Program-made: the position numbers and the translations under genes
In this document: positions 26,407 to 36,319 of the stretch, one piece after another
Layout: each line of letters starts with the position of its first letter
Numbering within the stretch: the first letter of the stretch is position 1
Assembly: GCF_019915265.1 (NCBI RefSeq)
Contig: NZ_CP082780.1
Coordinates: forward strand, 2,542,001-2,606,000
Direction: 5' to 3'
From: Bacillus aquiflavi
Lineage (GTDB): Bacteria; Bacillota; Bacilli; Bacillales; Cytobacillaceae
DNA length: 64,000 nt
Notes under the pieces: generated by a model
What the model was told of the DNA's origin: nothing
The model's input: only the letters and a program-made list of their open reading frames with translations
Databases searched by the model: none

Positions 26407-28167
26407 TTATTTCTCCCCCTTCTTCTTCGTATAATCACGTTTACGTGGCTTAATTAAAGATACATCCACATCTTCATAATGGAATTGTGGTGCAGATTGT
26501 TCATCAACAAATTTCGCCATTGTTGTCTTTAAGAAATCCTCGTCATTACGGTCCGGATAATCAGGCTTATAGTGAGCTCCCCGGCTCTCGTTACGATTGT
26601 ATGCACCGATTGTAATAACACGGGCAAGCTGAAGCATATTCTCAAGTTGACGAGTGAACATTGCACCTTGGTTGCTCCATTTTGCAGTATCGTTAATATT
26701 AATTTTCTTGTAACGCTCCATAAGCTCCTGAATCTTCTCATCTGTCTTTAAGAGCTTGTCATTATAACGAACAACAGTAACATTCTTAGTCATCCATTCC
26801 CCTAGCTCTTTGTGAAGGACATACGCATTTTCATTTCCATCCATAGACATGATATTATTCCTTTTTTCTTCTTCTTTCTTAACATAGCTGTCAAACACCG
26901 TTGAAGAAACTGAATCTGCACTCTTCTCAAGCCCATTTATATATCTCACAGCATTAGGTCCAGCTACCATTCCGCCATAAATTGCAGAAAGCAGAGAGTT
27001 AGCTCCAAGACGGTTTCCTCCATGCTGAGAATAATCACATCCACCAGCTGCAAACAATCCAGGAATGTTTGTCATTTGATCATAGTCAACCCATAATCCA
27101 CCCATTGAATAGTGAACTGCAGGGAATATTTTCATTGGAACTTTACGCGGATCATCCCCCATAAACTTCTCATAAATCTCAATGATACCGCCAAGCTTAA
27201 TGTCTAATTCTTTCGGATCTTTATGAGAAAGATCTAAATAAACCATGTTTTCGCCATTAATACCAAGCTTCAAGTTAACACAGACGTTGAAAATCTCACG
27301 TGTTGCTATATCACGAGGCACAAGGTTACCGTATGCTGGATATTTTTCTTCTAAGAAATACCACGGTTTTCCGTCTTTATAAGTCCAAACACGTCCACCT
27401 TCACCGCGAGCTGATTCACTCATTAAGCGCAGCTTGTCATCTCCTGGAATCGCAGTTGGGTGAATTTGAATGAACTCACCGTTTGCATAATAAGCACCTT
27501 GTTGATAAACAATTGATGCTGCTGATCCTGTATTAATAACTGAGTTTGTTGACTTCCCGAAAATAATTCCGGGACCACCAGTCGCCATAATTACTGCATC
27601 ACCGGCAAATGATTTAATTTCCATCGTCGTTAAGTTTTGAGCAACAATTCCTCGGCAAACACCTTCATCATCTAATACAGTGCCTAAAAATTCCCATCCT
27701 TCATATTTCGTTACTAAGCCAGCAACTTCATGACGGCGAACTTGCTCATCTAGAGCATAAAGTAATTGTTGTCCTGTTGTTGCACCTGCATAAGCAGTAC
27801 GGTGATGCTGAGTTCCACCAAAGCGGCGGAAATCTAGTAAACCTTCTGGAGTACGATTAAACATTACCCCCATTCGATCTAGTAGATGAATGATTCCAGG
27901 TGCTGCCTCACACATTGCTTTTACCGGAGGCTGATTAGCTAAGAAATCACCGCCATAAACAGTGTCATCAAAGTGTTCCCATGGAGAGTCACCCTCTCCT
28001 TTTGTATTTACTGCTCCATTAATACCACCTTGGGCACAAACAGAGTGAGAACGCTTAACCGGCACTAAAGAAAATAATTCTACTGGGTTTCCTGATTCAG
28101 CAACTTTGATCGTTGCCATTAGGCCAGCTAAACCGCCGCCAACTACGATCACTTTCCCTTTACTCAT
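26407..28167 (-). CDS. sdhA: Succinate dehydrogenase flavoprotein subunit SdhA
   Basis: A 586-residue flavoprotein that oxidises succinate to fumarate in the TCA cycle and respiratory complex II. FAD-binding GGGLAG is at residues 10-15; the covalently flavinylated His is His41 in RSHSVCAQGGINGA. The substrate-site segments HPTAIPGDD and ARGEGGRVW and the C-terminal helical domain are present. Second gene of sdhCAB. Confidence 0.96.
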   Translation of the reverse strand: MSKGKVIVVGGGLAGLMATIKVAESGNPVELFSLVPVKRSHSVCAQGGINGAVNTKGEGDSPWEHFDDTVYGGDFLANQPPVKAMCEAAPGIIHLLDRMGVMFNRTPEGLLDFRRFGGTQHHRTAYAGATTGQQLLYALDEQVRRHEVAGLVTKYEGWEFLGTVLDDEGVCRGIVAQNLTTMEIKSFAGDAVIMATGGPGIIFGKSTNSVINTGSAASIVYQQGAYYANGEFIQIHPTAIPGDDKLRLMSESARGEGGRVWTYKDGKPWYFLEEKYPAYGNLVPRDIATREIFNVCVNLKLGINGENMVYLDLSHKDPKELDIKLGGIIEIYEKFMGDDPRKVPMKIFPAVHYSMGGLWVDYDQMTNIPGLFAAGGCDYSQHGGNRLGANSLLSAIYGGMVAGPNAVRYINGLEKSADSVSSTVFDSYVKKEEEKRNNIMSMDGNENAYVLHKELGEWMTKNVTVVRYNDKLLKTDEKIQELMERYKKININDTAKWSNQGAMFTRQLENMLQLARVITIGAYNRNESRGAHYKPDYPDRNDEDFLKTTMAKFVDEQSAPQFHYEDVDVSLIKPRKRDYTKKKGEK

Positions 28168-28258
28168 CGTGACTCACTCCTTTATCAGTCGTCGAAATAG
28201 TCCGATCTCATCTCTATAAAAACGTTTTGCATGTTAAATTTAAAATTTAAAATTAAAA

Positions 28259-28867
28259 TTAAATGAATGCTGTTAATGCACGAATACCAACAATTGACAA
28301 TGCAACAAATATACCCAATGTTACATATGTAGAGATCATTTGTGATCTTGGTGTAATCGTAATACCCCAGCTAACTGCAAATGACCATAAGCCGTTAGCA
28401 AAGTGAAAAATTGCAGATATAACACCAACTACATAAAACCAAAACATGAATGGGTTTGATAAAATGTTCTCCATCATTTGGAAGTTTACATCAGCACCGA
28501 GCGCTGCTTGTACACGTGTTTCCCAAACGTGCCAAACAACGAAAATAAGTGTAATAACACCTGTTAAGCGTTGCAGCATAAACATCCAATTTCGTAAAAA
28601 GCCAAAATTACTAACATTGTTTTTAGCGGTAAAAGCGATATAAAGCCCGTAGATTGCATGATACATTAATGGTAGGAAAATAATAAAAATTTCCAAGAAA
28701 GTACGGAAAGGAAGATTCCCCATAAAATTAGCAGCATTATTAAAGGATTCTTCCCCTTTAGTAGCAAAATGGTTGATGACCAAGTGCTGCGTTAAGAACA
28801 ATCCTACTGGAATGACTCCTAGCAGCGAATGCAATCTGCGATTAGAAAATTCTCGATTACCTGCCAT
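28259..28867 (-). CDS. sdhC: Succinate dehydrogenase cytochrome b558 subunit SdhC
   Basis: A 202-residue di-haem membrane anchor of the Bacillus type, with five membrane spans and haem-ligand histidines such as those in LTQHLVINHFATKG, MYHAIYGLY, VVWHVWETR and ISAIFHFANGLW. First gene of sdhCAB; 91 bases separate it from sdhA. The long upstream region (28868-29452) must carry the promoter. Confidence 0.95.
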   Translation of the reverse strand: MAGNREFSNRRLHSLLGVIPVGLFLTQHLVINHFATKGEESFNNAANFMGNLPFRTFLEIFIIFLPLMYHAIYGLYIAFTAKNNVSNFGFLRNWMFMLQRLTGVITLIFVVWHVWETRVQAALGADVNFQMMENILSNPFMFWFYVVGVISAIFHFANGLWSFAVSWGITITPRSQMISTYVTLGIFVALSIVGIRALTAFI

Positions 28868-29452
28868 GAATTTACCCCCCTTATTATTTTAAAATGATGG
28901 ATAGGTGTATCTTTCCCATTACCCCCTTGATGGAACGATCTACCTTTCATCATTATAGAAAATGTTTGCGCATTTTCTAACAATTATGTGACATGTTCAT
29001 TTTACTCCCACATTGCTGGAGCGTCAAGGAAACGGATACATAAAAATTTTATATAAACAAAATTATAAAAATATACTGGAATTGTATAGAACATTTACTT
29101 AAATGAATTTTCCCTATTACAATAAAATGTAATTTTCATTTTCTGTATGAACTAATAAATTGTATTATTTATTATATCAGTTGCTTAAGCAGTAAGAACA
29201 TGATTTTGTTCACGATACAGTAATAATGAAATTTCTATTTATATGACCTAGCTTTATTTTCTGCTATAGTTTTTAACAATTTTCTATTGTATAGCCTTTG
29301 ATAAAATTGAATGTTTATTCATCATAAATAGGTAATTATTACTAATCTCTATCGTGAAGAATCGTACTAATCTTTAACATTTTATTTTTTAAAAGTGTAC
29401 TGATTTTACTCCCAATTTGTATATAATAGATTAATAGAAAGAGGGGAGTATA
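28868..29452. other. Divergent upstream region of sdhCAB and yslB
   Basis: About 585 AT-rich bases without a coding frame or clear RNA. A GGGGGG-type ribosome-binding site (minus strand, 28871-28876) precedes sdhC, and GAGGGGAG precedes yslB. I did not find a convincing hairpin or operator; a weak FadR-like sequence at 29306-29323 matches only about 13 of 18 positions. Confidence 0.5.
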
Positions 29453-29902
29453 TTGATTGAAACAACATCTTCAGAAAAACAATTACAAAGCGAATCATTA
29501 ACGGTTCCATTGTTTGGATATGAATTGATTCGAGAGGTGCTTTTAACAGAATTACTCGGCAAAGACACACCTGAAATTTTGTACTGGGCCGGAAAAAGAT
29601 TAGCCCGAAAATATCCGCTGAAAACGGTAGAAGCCGTGATTGATTTTTTTGAAAAAGCTGGCTGGGGACATTTATCCCTAAGACATTTAAATCCTCATGA
29701 AATGGAGCTTGAGTTATCTGGTGAACTTATTAAAGAACGCTTTAAACGAAAACGAAATTGCTCCTTTCAGCTTGAAGCAGGCTTTCTAGCTGAACAAGTT
29801 CAACTGCAAAAAGGCTTTATTGCAGAAGCATATGAACATCCTAAAAAGCTCGTAGCGAAAGTAAGGTTCACCATTAAATGGGACTCTAAAGCTACCCCAT
29901 AA
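29453..29902 (+). CDS. yslB: DUF2507 protein YslB
   Basis: A 149-residue member of the YslB family (DUF2507, related to the V4R/TRAPP-like fold). Text such as VPLFGYELIREVLL and PEILYWAGKRLARKYPL matches the Bacillus protein located between sdhC and lysC. Function is unknown. Start is TTG at 29453 after GAGGGGAG. Confidence 0.88.
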   Translation: MIETTSSEKQLQSESLTVPLFGYELIREVLLTELLGKDTPEILYWAGKRLARKYPLKTVEAVIDFFEKAGWGHLSLRHLNPHEMELELSGELIKERFKRKRNCSFQLEAGFLAEQVQLQKGFIAEAYEHPKKLVAKVRFTIKWDSKATP

Positions 29903-29934
29903 GGAAATCTAGCCTATGCTGGATTTCCTTTTAT
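29901..29934 (+). terminator. Terminator between yslB and lysC
   Basis: AAGGAAATC/GGATTTCCTT hairpin with TTATT following on the plus strand, between two convergent genes. Confidence 0.75.
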
Positions 29935-29944
29935 TAAAACAGCC

Positions 29945-30439
29945 TTAAGATCTTATTGGAATCGCAGAAAGCTTAAATGCCTTATGCAATGCATTTACTG
30001 CCGGTAACATTTGTTGCTGATTAACAACTGTAGAAATCTTTATTTCTGAAGTACTAACCATCCTTATCTCAATTCCGTTATTTGAAAGAACAGTAAACAT
30101 TTCCGCAGCTACCCCTGGATTAGAAACCATCCCAGAGCCAACAATTGATACTTTTGCAAGTCCTGTTTCTGATTCGATATGGTCATACTTTAATAAATCT
30201 TTATTTTTTTCAAGAACATTTAACGTCTCTTTTAGTGTATCATTTTTAATCGAAAATGATATGTCAGTTATTTCCTTGCTCGTCATACTTTGAATAATAA
30301 TATCTACATCGATGTTGTTTTTTGCTAAAGTTGAAAAAATTGTCGATAAGCTTGTCAAACAATTGGGTAATCCAAAAACAGTAACCCTTGTAATCTCGTC
30401 TTCAAACGCGACACCACGTACAACTAAATTTTGCTCCAT
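29945..30439 (-). CDS. lysC: Internal translation start for the aspartokinase II beta subunit
   Basis: Within lysC, AAGGAGGAAG stands seven bases before an in-frame ATG (30437-30439) that begins MEQNLVVRGVAFEDE. The resulting 164-residue product is the tandem ACT regulatory part. In B. subtilis the same gene-in-gene arrangement makes the beta subunit of the alpha2-beta2 enzyme. Confidence 0.85.
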   Translation of the reverse strand: MEQNLVVRGVAFEDEITRVTVFGLPNCLTSLSTIFSTLAKNNIDVDIIIQSMTSKEITDISFSIKNDTLKETLNVLEKNKDLLKYDHIESETGLAKVSIVGSGMVSNPGVAAEMFTVLSNNGIEIRMVSTSEIKISTVVNQQQMLPAVNALHKAFKLSAIPIRS

Positions 30440-31174
30440 CGTTACTTCCTCCTTAATGATCGTTCCTCTTTCTTTTTCTATACTCGAGCGGACTTCAAGA
30501 GTCACATTGTGATTTTTTGCAAACTCTACAGCACGAGGATGAAGTACACCTGCTCCTAGATGAGCAAGTTCAAGCATTTCATCGTATGATATTGCCGCTA
30601 ATTTTTGAGCTTCTTTCACATGCCGTGGGTCTGTTGTATACACACCTGTTACGTCAGTATAAATATCACATTTAGACGCTTTTAGAGCCGTCGACAATGC
30701 AACAGCTGTCGTATCTGATCCCCCTCTTCCAAGCGTTGTAATTTCTCCATCTTCTGTTACTCCTTGAAACCCAGCAACGATTACTATCTTTCCTTTATTT
30801 AGCTGTTCGCGGATTTTTTCCGTATGAATATTTAATATCCGTGCATTACCATGCACTGGTTCAGTAATAATTCCTGCTTGCCAGCCTGTAAAGGAAGCAG
30901 CTTCCCACCCGTTTTGCGAAAGAGCCATCGATAATAAAGCAATTGTTACTTGCTCTCCAGTCGAAAGGAGCATATCCATTTCCCTTTTGTTAACTTGGTT
31001 TGATACATCTTTTGCTAAAGAGATAAGCTGATCAGTTGTTTTGCCCATTGCTGATACAACAACAACACAATCATTGCCTTTCATCTTTTCTGCGCTGATT
31101 CGTTCGGCAACATTTAAAATTCTCTCGGGATCACTTAATGATGTACCACCAAATTTTTGAACAATTAACGCCAC
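29945..31174 (-). CDS. lysC: Aspartokinase II LysC
   Basis: A 409-residue lysine-sensitive aspartokinase catalysing the first step of the aspartate pathway to lysine. Kinase motifs VQKFGGTSL at the N-terminus, FQGVTEDGEITTLGRGGSDTTAVALS (around residues 134-160) and two C-terminal ACT domains are present. Expression is controlled by the lysine riboswitch upstream. An internal in-frame start gives the separate small subunit, as in B. subtilis. Confidence 0.96.
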   Translation of the reverse strand: MALIVQKFGGTSLSDPERILNVAERISAEKMKGNDCVVVVSAMGKTTDQLISLAKDVSNQVNKREMDMLLSTGEQVTIALLSMALSQNGWEAASFTGWQAGIITEPVHGNARILNIHTEKIREQLNKGKIVIVAGFQGVTEDGEITTLGRGGSDTTAVALSTALKASKCDIYTDVTGVYTTDPRHVKEAQKLAAISYDEMLELAHLGAGVLHPRAVEFAKNHNVTLEVRSSIEKERGTIIKEEVTMEQNLVVRGVAFEDEITRVTVFGLPNCLTSLSTIFSTLAKNNIDVDIIIQSMTSKEITDISFSIKNDTLKETLNVLEKNKDLLKYDHIESETGLAKVSIVGSGMVSNPGVAAEMFTVLSNNGIEIRMVSTSEIKISTVVNQQQMLPAVNALHKAFKLSAIPIRS

Positions 31175-31269
31175 ATTTTCCCCTTCTTTCTCACATTTTT
31201 CAGAAACGATTTCCTTATCAACAAAGCTAAGTTATCTAACTCAATTGATTCATTGGCCCATTTCCTTCT

Positions 31270-31387
31270 GTTGATATGAATCGAACAAGATAGCTAGCTT
31301 GCTTTATTAATTCATATCAACAAAAGGACCTTTTAACATAGCCGAAAGGCGATTGAGACTGCAGTCTCAATCGAACGAGCCGAAAGG
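31270..31387. repeat. Nested palindromes in the lysC leader
   Basis: Between the riboswitch terminator and lysC lie a 12-base inverted repeat (31270-31281 with 31310-31321) enclosing a smaller palindrome (31286-31301), and a perfect 24-base palindrome (31350-31373) flanked by two direct GCCGAAAGG copies (31341-31349 and 31379-31387). They are not part of the conserved riboswitch. Confidence 0.7.
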
Positions 31388-31392
31388 TTTAA

Positions 31393-31645
31393 CAAAAAAT
31401 AAACAGCAATGAGAAGTTCTATCCCATTGCTGTGAAACGCTATAAACACGAATTTCGCAGACAAAGAGATAGCTCTCCAAGTTGTTATTGTTCAACTTGA
31501 CAATTCTGCTTCTATTCAAAGCAGAACCAGCAAAGAAATAAATGAGTCTTTCTTTACTTCGGCAAACTCCCCTTTCAAAGCTTTTCATTGAAGCTCATTC
31601 TTCTCAAAGCTTTTACTATTGAAGTTTGCACCTCTATCCTTTAAC
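31393..31645 (-). ncRNA. Lysine riboswitch (L box) of lysC
   Basis: On the minus strand the conserved lysine-aptamer text is read in order: GATAGAGGTGC, AGTAAAAGC, GGGGAG...GCCGAAG, GCTGGTTCTG, GAATTGTCA and GAGAGCTATC (aptamer about 31463-31645). The expression platform is a hairpin ACAGCAATG/CATTGCTGT (31403-31433) followed by a T-rich run. Lysine binding terminates transcription of lysC. Confidence 0.93.
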
Positions 31646-31711
31646 GCTATAAAGTGATAATGTTTTGAAATTTTAATGAATATTATATCATATCCATTTT
31701 TATCAAACAAC

Positions 31712-33484
31712 CTATTGTGTTAACTTTTTCATTAATGCTTCAGCTACATTTTTTGGTATTCCAATCGTAGTAAACTCTTCTAACTTTGCCTCTTTCTTTT
31801 TTTTAATTGATCCGAAATGTTTTAACAATAATTTTTTTCTTACTTCCCCAATCCCAGGAATATGATCAAGGATGGAATTAAATGTATTTTTCCCCCGAAG
31901 CTGGCGATGAAACGTAATCGCAAAACGATGAACCTCATCTTGTATTCTTTGAAGCAGATAAAACTCTTGGCTATTTTTTTTTAATGGAATCATTTCAAGT
32001 GGATTTCCATATAATAGCTGTGATGTTTTATGTTTTTCATCCTTTACAAGTCCAGCTATCGGTATATTTAGGTTTAATTCATTTTCAAGAACATCCCTTA
32101 CTGCCTCTACATGACCTTTTCCCCCATCAATAATAATGAGATCCGGTAAAGGAAGTCCTTCTTTTAATACTCTAGAGTAGCGCCTTCTTACAACCTCCCG
32201 CATTGATTCATAATCGTCGGGCCCTTCTACTGTTTTAATTTTATACTTACGGTATTCCTTTTTCTCTGAACGGCCATCAATAAACACAACCATTGCGGAC
32301 ACTGGGTTCGTTCCGTGAATATTTGAGTTGTCAAACGATTCAATTCTATGCGGAGTATAGATTCCAAGCTGTTCCCCTAATCTTTCTACTGCTTTTATTG
32401 TTCTTTCTTCATCCCGTTCTATTAGCGAGAATTTTTCTTTCAAAGCAATTTTAGCATTTTTTATCGCTAAATTGACAAGATCTTTTTTTTGTCCCCGTTG
32501 CGGGGTCAATACTTTTACTTCAAGTAGTTCTTCAGCCATTTGTGAATTAACTGTGTTTGGAATTAATATTTCTTTTGGCTTAAAATGATGATCTTTTAAA
32601 TAAAATTGTCCGAGAAACGTCAACATTTCATCCTCTGGTTTTTTATAAATTGGGAACATCGAAACATCCCGTTCAATTAATTTCCCTTGGCGAATAAAAA
32701 ATACTTGTACGCACATCCAGCCTTTATCAACTGTGTAACCAAAAACATCTCGATTCGTAAAATCATTGGTTGACATTTTTTGCTTTTCCATGACTGCTTC
32801 AATATGAGCAATTTTATCTCGCAACTCTTTTGCTCGTTCAAATTCAAGATTTTCAGATGCTTCAATCATTTTCTTTGACAGCTCTGTCTTGATCTCCTTA
32901 TATCCACCGTTTAAAAATCGAGTAATTTCATCAATCATTTCTTTATATGTTTGATCTTGTATTTCATTTACACAAGGTGCGATACATTGACCAAGATGAT
33001 AATATAGACAAACCCTATCTGGTAACGCTGTGCATTTTCTGAGAGGATACATACGATCTAGCAGCTTTTTCGTTTCATTCGCAGCGTGTACATTAGGATA
33101 AGGTCCGAAATATTTACCTTTATCCTTTTTTACTTTTCGTGTCGTTATTAATCGCGGATGTCGCTCCGCTGTCAGCTTAATATACGGATAGCTTTTATCG
33201 TCTTTAAGCATTACATTATACTTCGGATCATACTGCTTAATTAAATTCATTTCTAAAATGAGTGCTTCGATTTCAGATGAAGTGACAATATATTCAAAGT
33301 CTTCAATTTCATTCACAAGTCGTAACGTCTTCCCATTGTGAGATCCAGTAAAATAAGACCGGACTCTATTTCTTAATATATTTGCTTTTCCCACATATAT
33401 GACCGTTCCTTGTCGATCCTTCATTAAGTAACAGCCAGGCTGTTCAGGGAGAATGGCAAGCTTTGTCTTTAGTTTTTCATTCAT
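31712..33484 (-). CDS. uvrC: Excinuclease ABC subunit UvrC
   Basis: A 590-residue nucleotide-excision-repair nuclease. The GIY-YIG domain is at the N-terminus ([18 protein letters not shown]), a UVR motif near 200-235, the RNase-H-like second nuclease domain after [19 protein letters not shown] and a C-terminal helix-hairpin-helix ([18 protein letters not shown]). It follows trxA as in B. subtilis. Confidence 0.96.
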   Translation of the reverse strand: MNEKLKTKLAILPEQPGCYLMKDRQGTVIYVGKANILRNRVRSYFTGSHNGKTLRLVNEIEDFEYIVTSSEIEALILEMNLIKQYDPKYNVMLKDDKSYPYIKLTAERHPRLITTRKVKKDKGKYFGPYPNVHAANETKKLLDRMYPLRKCTALPDRVCLYYHLGQCIAPCVNEIQDQTYKEMIDEITRFLNGGYKEIKTELSKKMIEASENLEFERAKELRDKIAHIEAVMEKQKMSTNDFTNRDVFGYTVDKGWMCVQVFFIRQGKLIERDVSMFPIYKKPEDEMLTFLGQFYLKDHHFKPKEILIPNTVNSQMAEELLEVKVLTPQRGQKKDLVNLAIKNAKIALKEKFSLIERDEERTIKAVERLGEQLGIYTPHRIESFDNSNIHGTNPVSAMVVFIDGRSEKKEYRKYKIKTVEGPDDYESMREVVRRRYSRVLKEGLPLPDLIIIDGGKGHVEAVRDVLENELNLNIPIAGLVKDEKHKTSQLLYGNPLEMIPLKKNSQEFYLLQRIQDEVHRFAITFHRQLRGKNTFNSILDHIPGIGEVRKKLLLKHFGSIKKKKEAKLEEFTTIGIPKNVAEALMKKLTQ

Positions 33485-33597
33485 TTTGTCACATCCCTAT
33501 TTAAACAAACATTTCGAAGTATTGTATCACACTGAAAGGAAATTTGGGGGGAGAGATTTATTTGTTAAAAGGAGATCACGAACTTTGGTCCTTAAAA

Positions 33598-33630
33598 AGA
33601 CCTTGGACTATGATGATAAGTCCAAGGTCT
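33598..33630 (-). terminator. Terminator after trxA
   Basis: AGACCTTGGACT/AGTCCAAGGTCT hairpin with five T following on the minus strand. Confidence 0.85.
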
Positions 33631-33636
33631 GTCTAA

Positions 33637-33951
33637 TTAAGCATGTTTTGAAAGAAGTCCAACAAGTGCTTCTTTCGGTTGAAAACCAATAACTTTGTCA
33701 ACTACTTCTCCGTCTTTAAGAACAACTAAAGTTGGGATACTCATGACACCAAATTTTGCAGCAGTTTCTTGATTTTCATCTACGTCAACTTTGACGATTT
33801 TCACTTTCTCACCCATTTCAGCATCAAGCTCTTCTAAAACAGGTGCAATCATTTTACATGGTCCACACCAAGGTGCCCAAAAATCCGCAAGCACTAAGCC
33901 TGAGCTTGTTTCAGCTGTAAAAGTTTGATCTGTTGCATTTGTAATAGCCAT
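33637..33951 (-). CDS. trxA: Thioredoxin TrxA
   Basis: A 104-residue thioredoxin with the redox motif WCGPC (Cys29 and Cys32), the cis-Pro loop MSIPTL and the usual C-terminal helix. It keeps cytoplasmic disulfides reduced. A ribosome-binding site GGGAGG precedes the ATG. Confidence 0.96.
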   Translation of the reverse strand: MAITNATDQTFTAETSSGLVLADFWAPWCGPCKMIAPVLEELDAEMGEKVKIVKVDVDENQETAAKFGVMSIPTLVVLKDGEVVDKVIGFQPKEALVGLLSKHA

Positions 33952-34265
33952 CTTTATTGCCTCCCTAATAATATAAAACTAAAAATACTATCGTCAGTAT
34001 AGCACCGTTTATTCAATCATGCTAATAATATGTTTCTAACACATTTTACCCTTATCGTTCACTTATTATAAGGAAAAATACTTTCAAAAAAGATGATCAC
34101 GAACATGCTCCAACTTTACCTTTTCGATCATGTTCCTTATTTTTTAGAGTATTTATCAAGTACAAATATAATGTTTTTTAGATCATTAGGTCTTTTTTCA
34201 CACTGAATAATTCACAGCAATCTATTACTTTTACCTTATAGTTAGCAAAAACAAACCATGACAAG
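33952..34265. other. Intergenic region between etfA and trxA
   Basis: Contains an imperfect inverted repeat GAACATGCTC/GATCATGTTC (34091-34136 region) with T-rich sequence on both sides, probably a terminator, and the presumed trxA promoter. No coding frame. Confidence 0.45.
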
Positions 34266-34289
34266 AAAGCGGCTAACGAGAGCCGCTTT
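34266..34289 (-). terminator. Terminator after etfA
   Basis: AAAGCGGCT/AGCCGCTTT hairpin just after etfA with a short T-rich tail on the minus strand. Confidence 0.75.
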
Positions 34290-34336
34290 ATGAAAAACTT
34301 TAATTGCACATATAATCAGGTTTTAGCACTTACAAA

Positions 34337-35314
34337 TTATGCATTCACCTTTATTTTTTTAAATTCCTCTATTAATAAAGGTACAACATCAAATAAATCA
34401 CCGACAATACCATAATCAGCTACGTTAAAAATATTTGCCTCAGGGTCTTTATTAATCGCAACAATCACTTTTGAATTAGACATACCTGCTAAGTGCTGGA
34501 TCGCTCCAGAAATCCCACAGGCAATATAAAGATCCGGTGTAACAACTTTACCAGTTTGTCCAATTTGTAAAGAATAGTCACAATATTCGGCGTCACATGC
34601 ACCACGTGATGCACCAACTGCACCGCCAAGCACATCAGCTAATTCTTTTAACGGTTCAAACCCCTCTTCACTTTTTACTCCGCGTCCGCCAGCTACTACA
34701 ACCTTTGCTTCAGAAAGATCTACACCTTCACTCGCTTTGCGAACAACTTCTTGAATAACTGTTCGTAAATCTTTTATTTCTACTGAAAGTGAGGATACTT
34801 CACCTGTTTTTGCTTCATCTTTTTCAAGTGGATCGATATTATTTGGACGGATTGTTGCAAACACAATTCCATCAGTTACAATCTTCTTCTCGAACGCTTT
34901 TCCAGAATAAATTGGTCTTGTAAATACAAGATTTTCACCTGTTTGTTCAACTGCAATCGCATCAGATATTAATCCAGAATCTAATTTACTTGCAATTTTA
35001 GGAGATAAATCTTTTCCCATTGCGGTATGTCCAAAAATTAATCCTTCAGGATTCTCCGCATCAATAACAGCCATAACAGCTTGAGAGAAACCATCAGAAG
35101 TATATTGTTTTAGCTTTTCATTCTCAACTACAACTACACGATCAGCACCGTAGAAAATCATTTCATTAGCTAAATCTTTTACTGAATCTCCAATTAATAA
35201 TCCTACTACTTCTCCACCGTCAGCTACTGTTTTTGCAGCTGAAATCGCTTCAAAAGAAACGTTGCGCAACGCTCCGTCACGGACTTCTCCTAACACTAAT
35301 GTTTTTTTAGCCAT
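34337..35314 (-). CDS. etfA: Electron transfer flavoprotein alpha subunit EtfA
   Basis: A 325-residue subunit that holds FAD and passes electrons from acyl-CoA dehydrogenases to the respiratory chain. The FAD-binding C-terminal half is clear (VVAGGRGVKSEEGF, GASRGACDAEYC, QIGQTGKVVTPDLYIACGISGAIQHLAGM given here in parts around residues 210-275). Pairs with etfB, 41 bases upstream. Confidence 0.95.
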   Translation of the reverse strand: MAKKTLVLGEVRDGALRNVSFEAISAAKTVADGGEVVGLLIGDSVKDLANEMIFYGADRVVVVENEKLKQYTSDGFSQAVMAVIDAENPEGLIFGHTAMGKDLSPKIASKLDSGLISDAIAVEQTGENLVFTRPIYSGKAFEKKIVTDGIVFATIRPNNIDPLEKDEAKTGEVSSLSVEIKDLRTVIQEVVRKASEGVDLSEAKVVVAGGRGVKSEEGFEPLKELADVLGGAVGASRGACDAEYCDYSLQIGQTGKVVTPDLYIACGISGAIQHLAGMSNSKVIVAINKDPEANIFNVADYGIVGDLFDVVPLLIEEFKKIKVNA

Positions 35315-35355
35315 TCGTTTCTACCTCCTGCAATATTATTCTCTCAATTGTAAAA

Positions 35356-36129
35356 TTAAACTACTTTAGCTTCTGTATGGAGAAGATGTACTAATTCCTT
35401 TACTTTATCTTCAAGTTCACCTTCTAAAATTTTACCTGCTTCCTTCTTAGCTGGAAGGAAAATTTCGAGTGTTTTCGTTTTAGCTTCTACATCATCTTCG
35501 TCTAAATCTAAATCATCTAATTCAAGCTCTTCAAGCGGCTTTTTCTTTGCTTTCATAATTCCTGGTAAAGAAGGATAACGAGGTTCATTTAAACCTTGCT
35601 GTGCTGTTACTAAAAGCGGCAGGCTCGTTGCAATCTCTTCAGAGTCACCTTCAACATCTCTTGTTATTTTCACATCGCTGCCATCAATTTCAAGTTTTGT
35701 AATCGTTGTCACATATGGAATATCTAATAATTCAGCAACACGAGGTCCAACCTGACCAGATCCGCCATCAATGGCAACGTTTCCAGCAATAATTAAATCT
35801 GGATTCTTGTCTTTTAAAAACTCTGCTAAAATTTTGGCAGTTGTATATTGATCACCATAATCTAAATCATCTTCAGTGTTGATTAATACGGCTTTATCTG
35901 CCCCCATTGCTAAAGCAGTGCGCAACTTTTTTTCTGTTTCTTCATCACCGACAGAAATAACAGTGATTTCACCGCCATGTGCATCGCGAACTTGAATTGC
36001 CTCCTCAACTGCATACTCATCGTATGGGTTAATGATAAATTCTGCACCATCTTCGTTAATTTTTCCACCAGAAATTGTGATTTTTTCCTCTGTGTCGAAT
36101 GTTCTTTTCATTAGTACATAGATGTTCAT
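35356..36129 (-). CDS. etfB: Electron transfer flavoprotein beta subunit EtfB
   Basis: A 257-residue beta subunit with the AMP-binding-type segment ALAMGADKAVLI and the recognition loop region LPLLVTAQQGLNEPRYPSLPGIMKAKKKPLE (around residues 167-197). Third gene of fadR-fadB-etfB-etfA, serving beta-oxidation. Confidence 0.95.
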   Translation of the reverse strand: MNIYVLMKRTFDTEEKITISGGKINEDGAEFIINPYDEYAVEEAIQVRDAHGGEITVISVGDEETEKKLRTALAMGADKAVLINTEDDLDYGDQYTTAKILAEFLKDKNPDLIIAGNVAIDGGSGQVGPRVAELLDIPYVTTITKLEIDGSDVKITRDVEGDSEEIATSLPLLVTAQQGLNEPRYPSLPGIMKAKKKPLEELELDDLDLDEDDVEAKTKTLEIFLPAKKEAGKILEGELEDKVKELVHLLHTEAKVV

Positions 36130-36319
36130 GTTTTCCCCTCCTAAATATTTTAGCTATCCTACTCGATTGTAATTGTTATTATTTGAAAATAAAAACAATT
36201 CAAATGATATTTATATAATAACACTAATTTGTTACTAGAGTGGGATTTAAATTCTCAAGATGTTACATTGGATAATGGCTTAGGCTCTGTTCGTCATTTC
36301 CAGCATGTGAATAAATTTA

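Noticed and set aside
29306-29323. FadR-like box between sdhC and yslB
   Set aside because: Only about 13 of 18 positions match and one arm is poor; not enough to claim FadR control of sdh.
31367-31588. Minus-strand open frame of 73 codons upstream of lysC
   Set aside because: It covers the lysine riboswitch aptamer and terminator; the sequence is explained by RNA structure.
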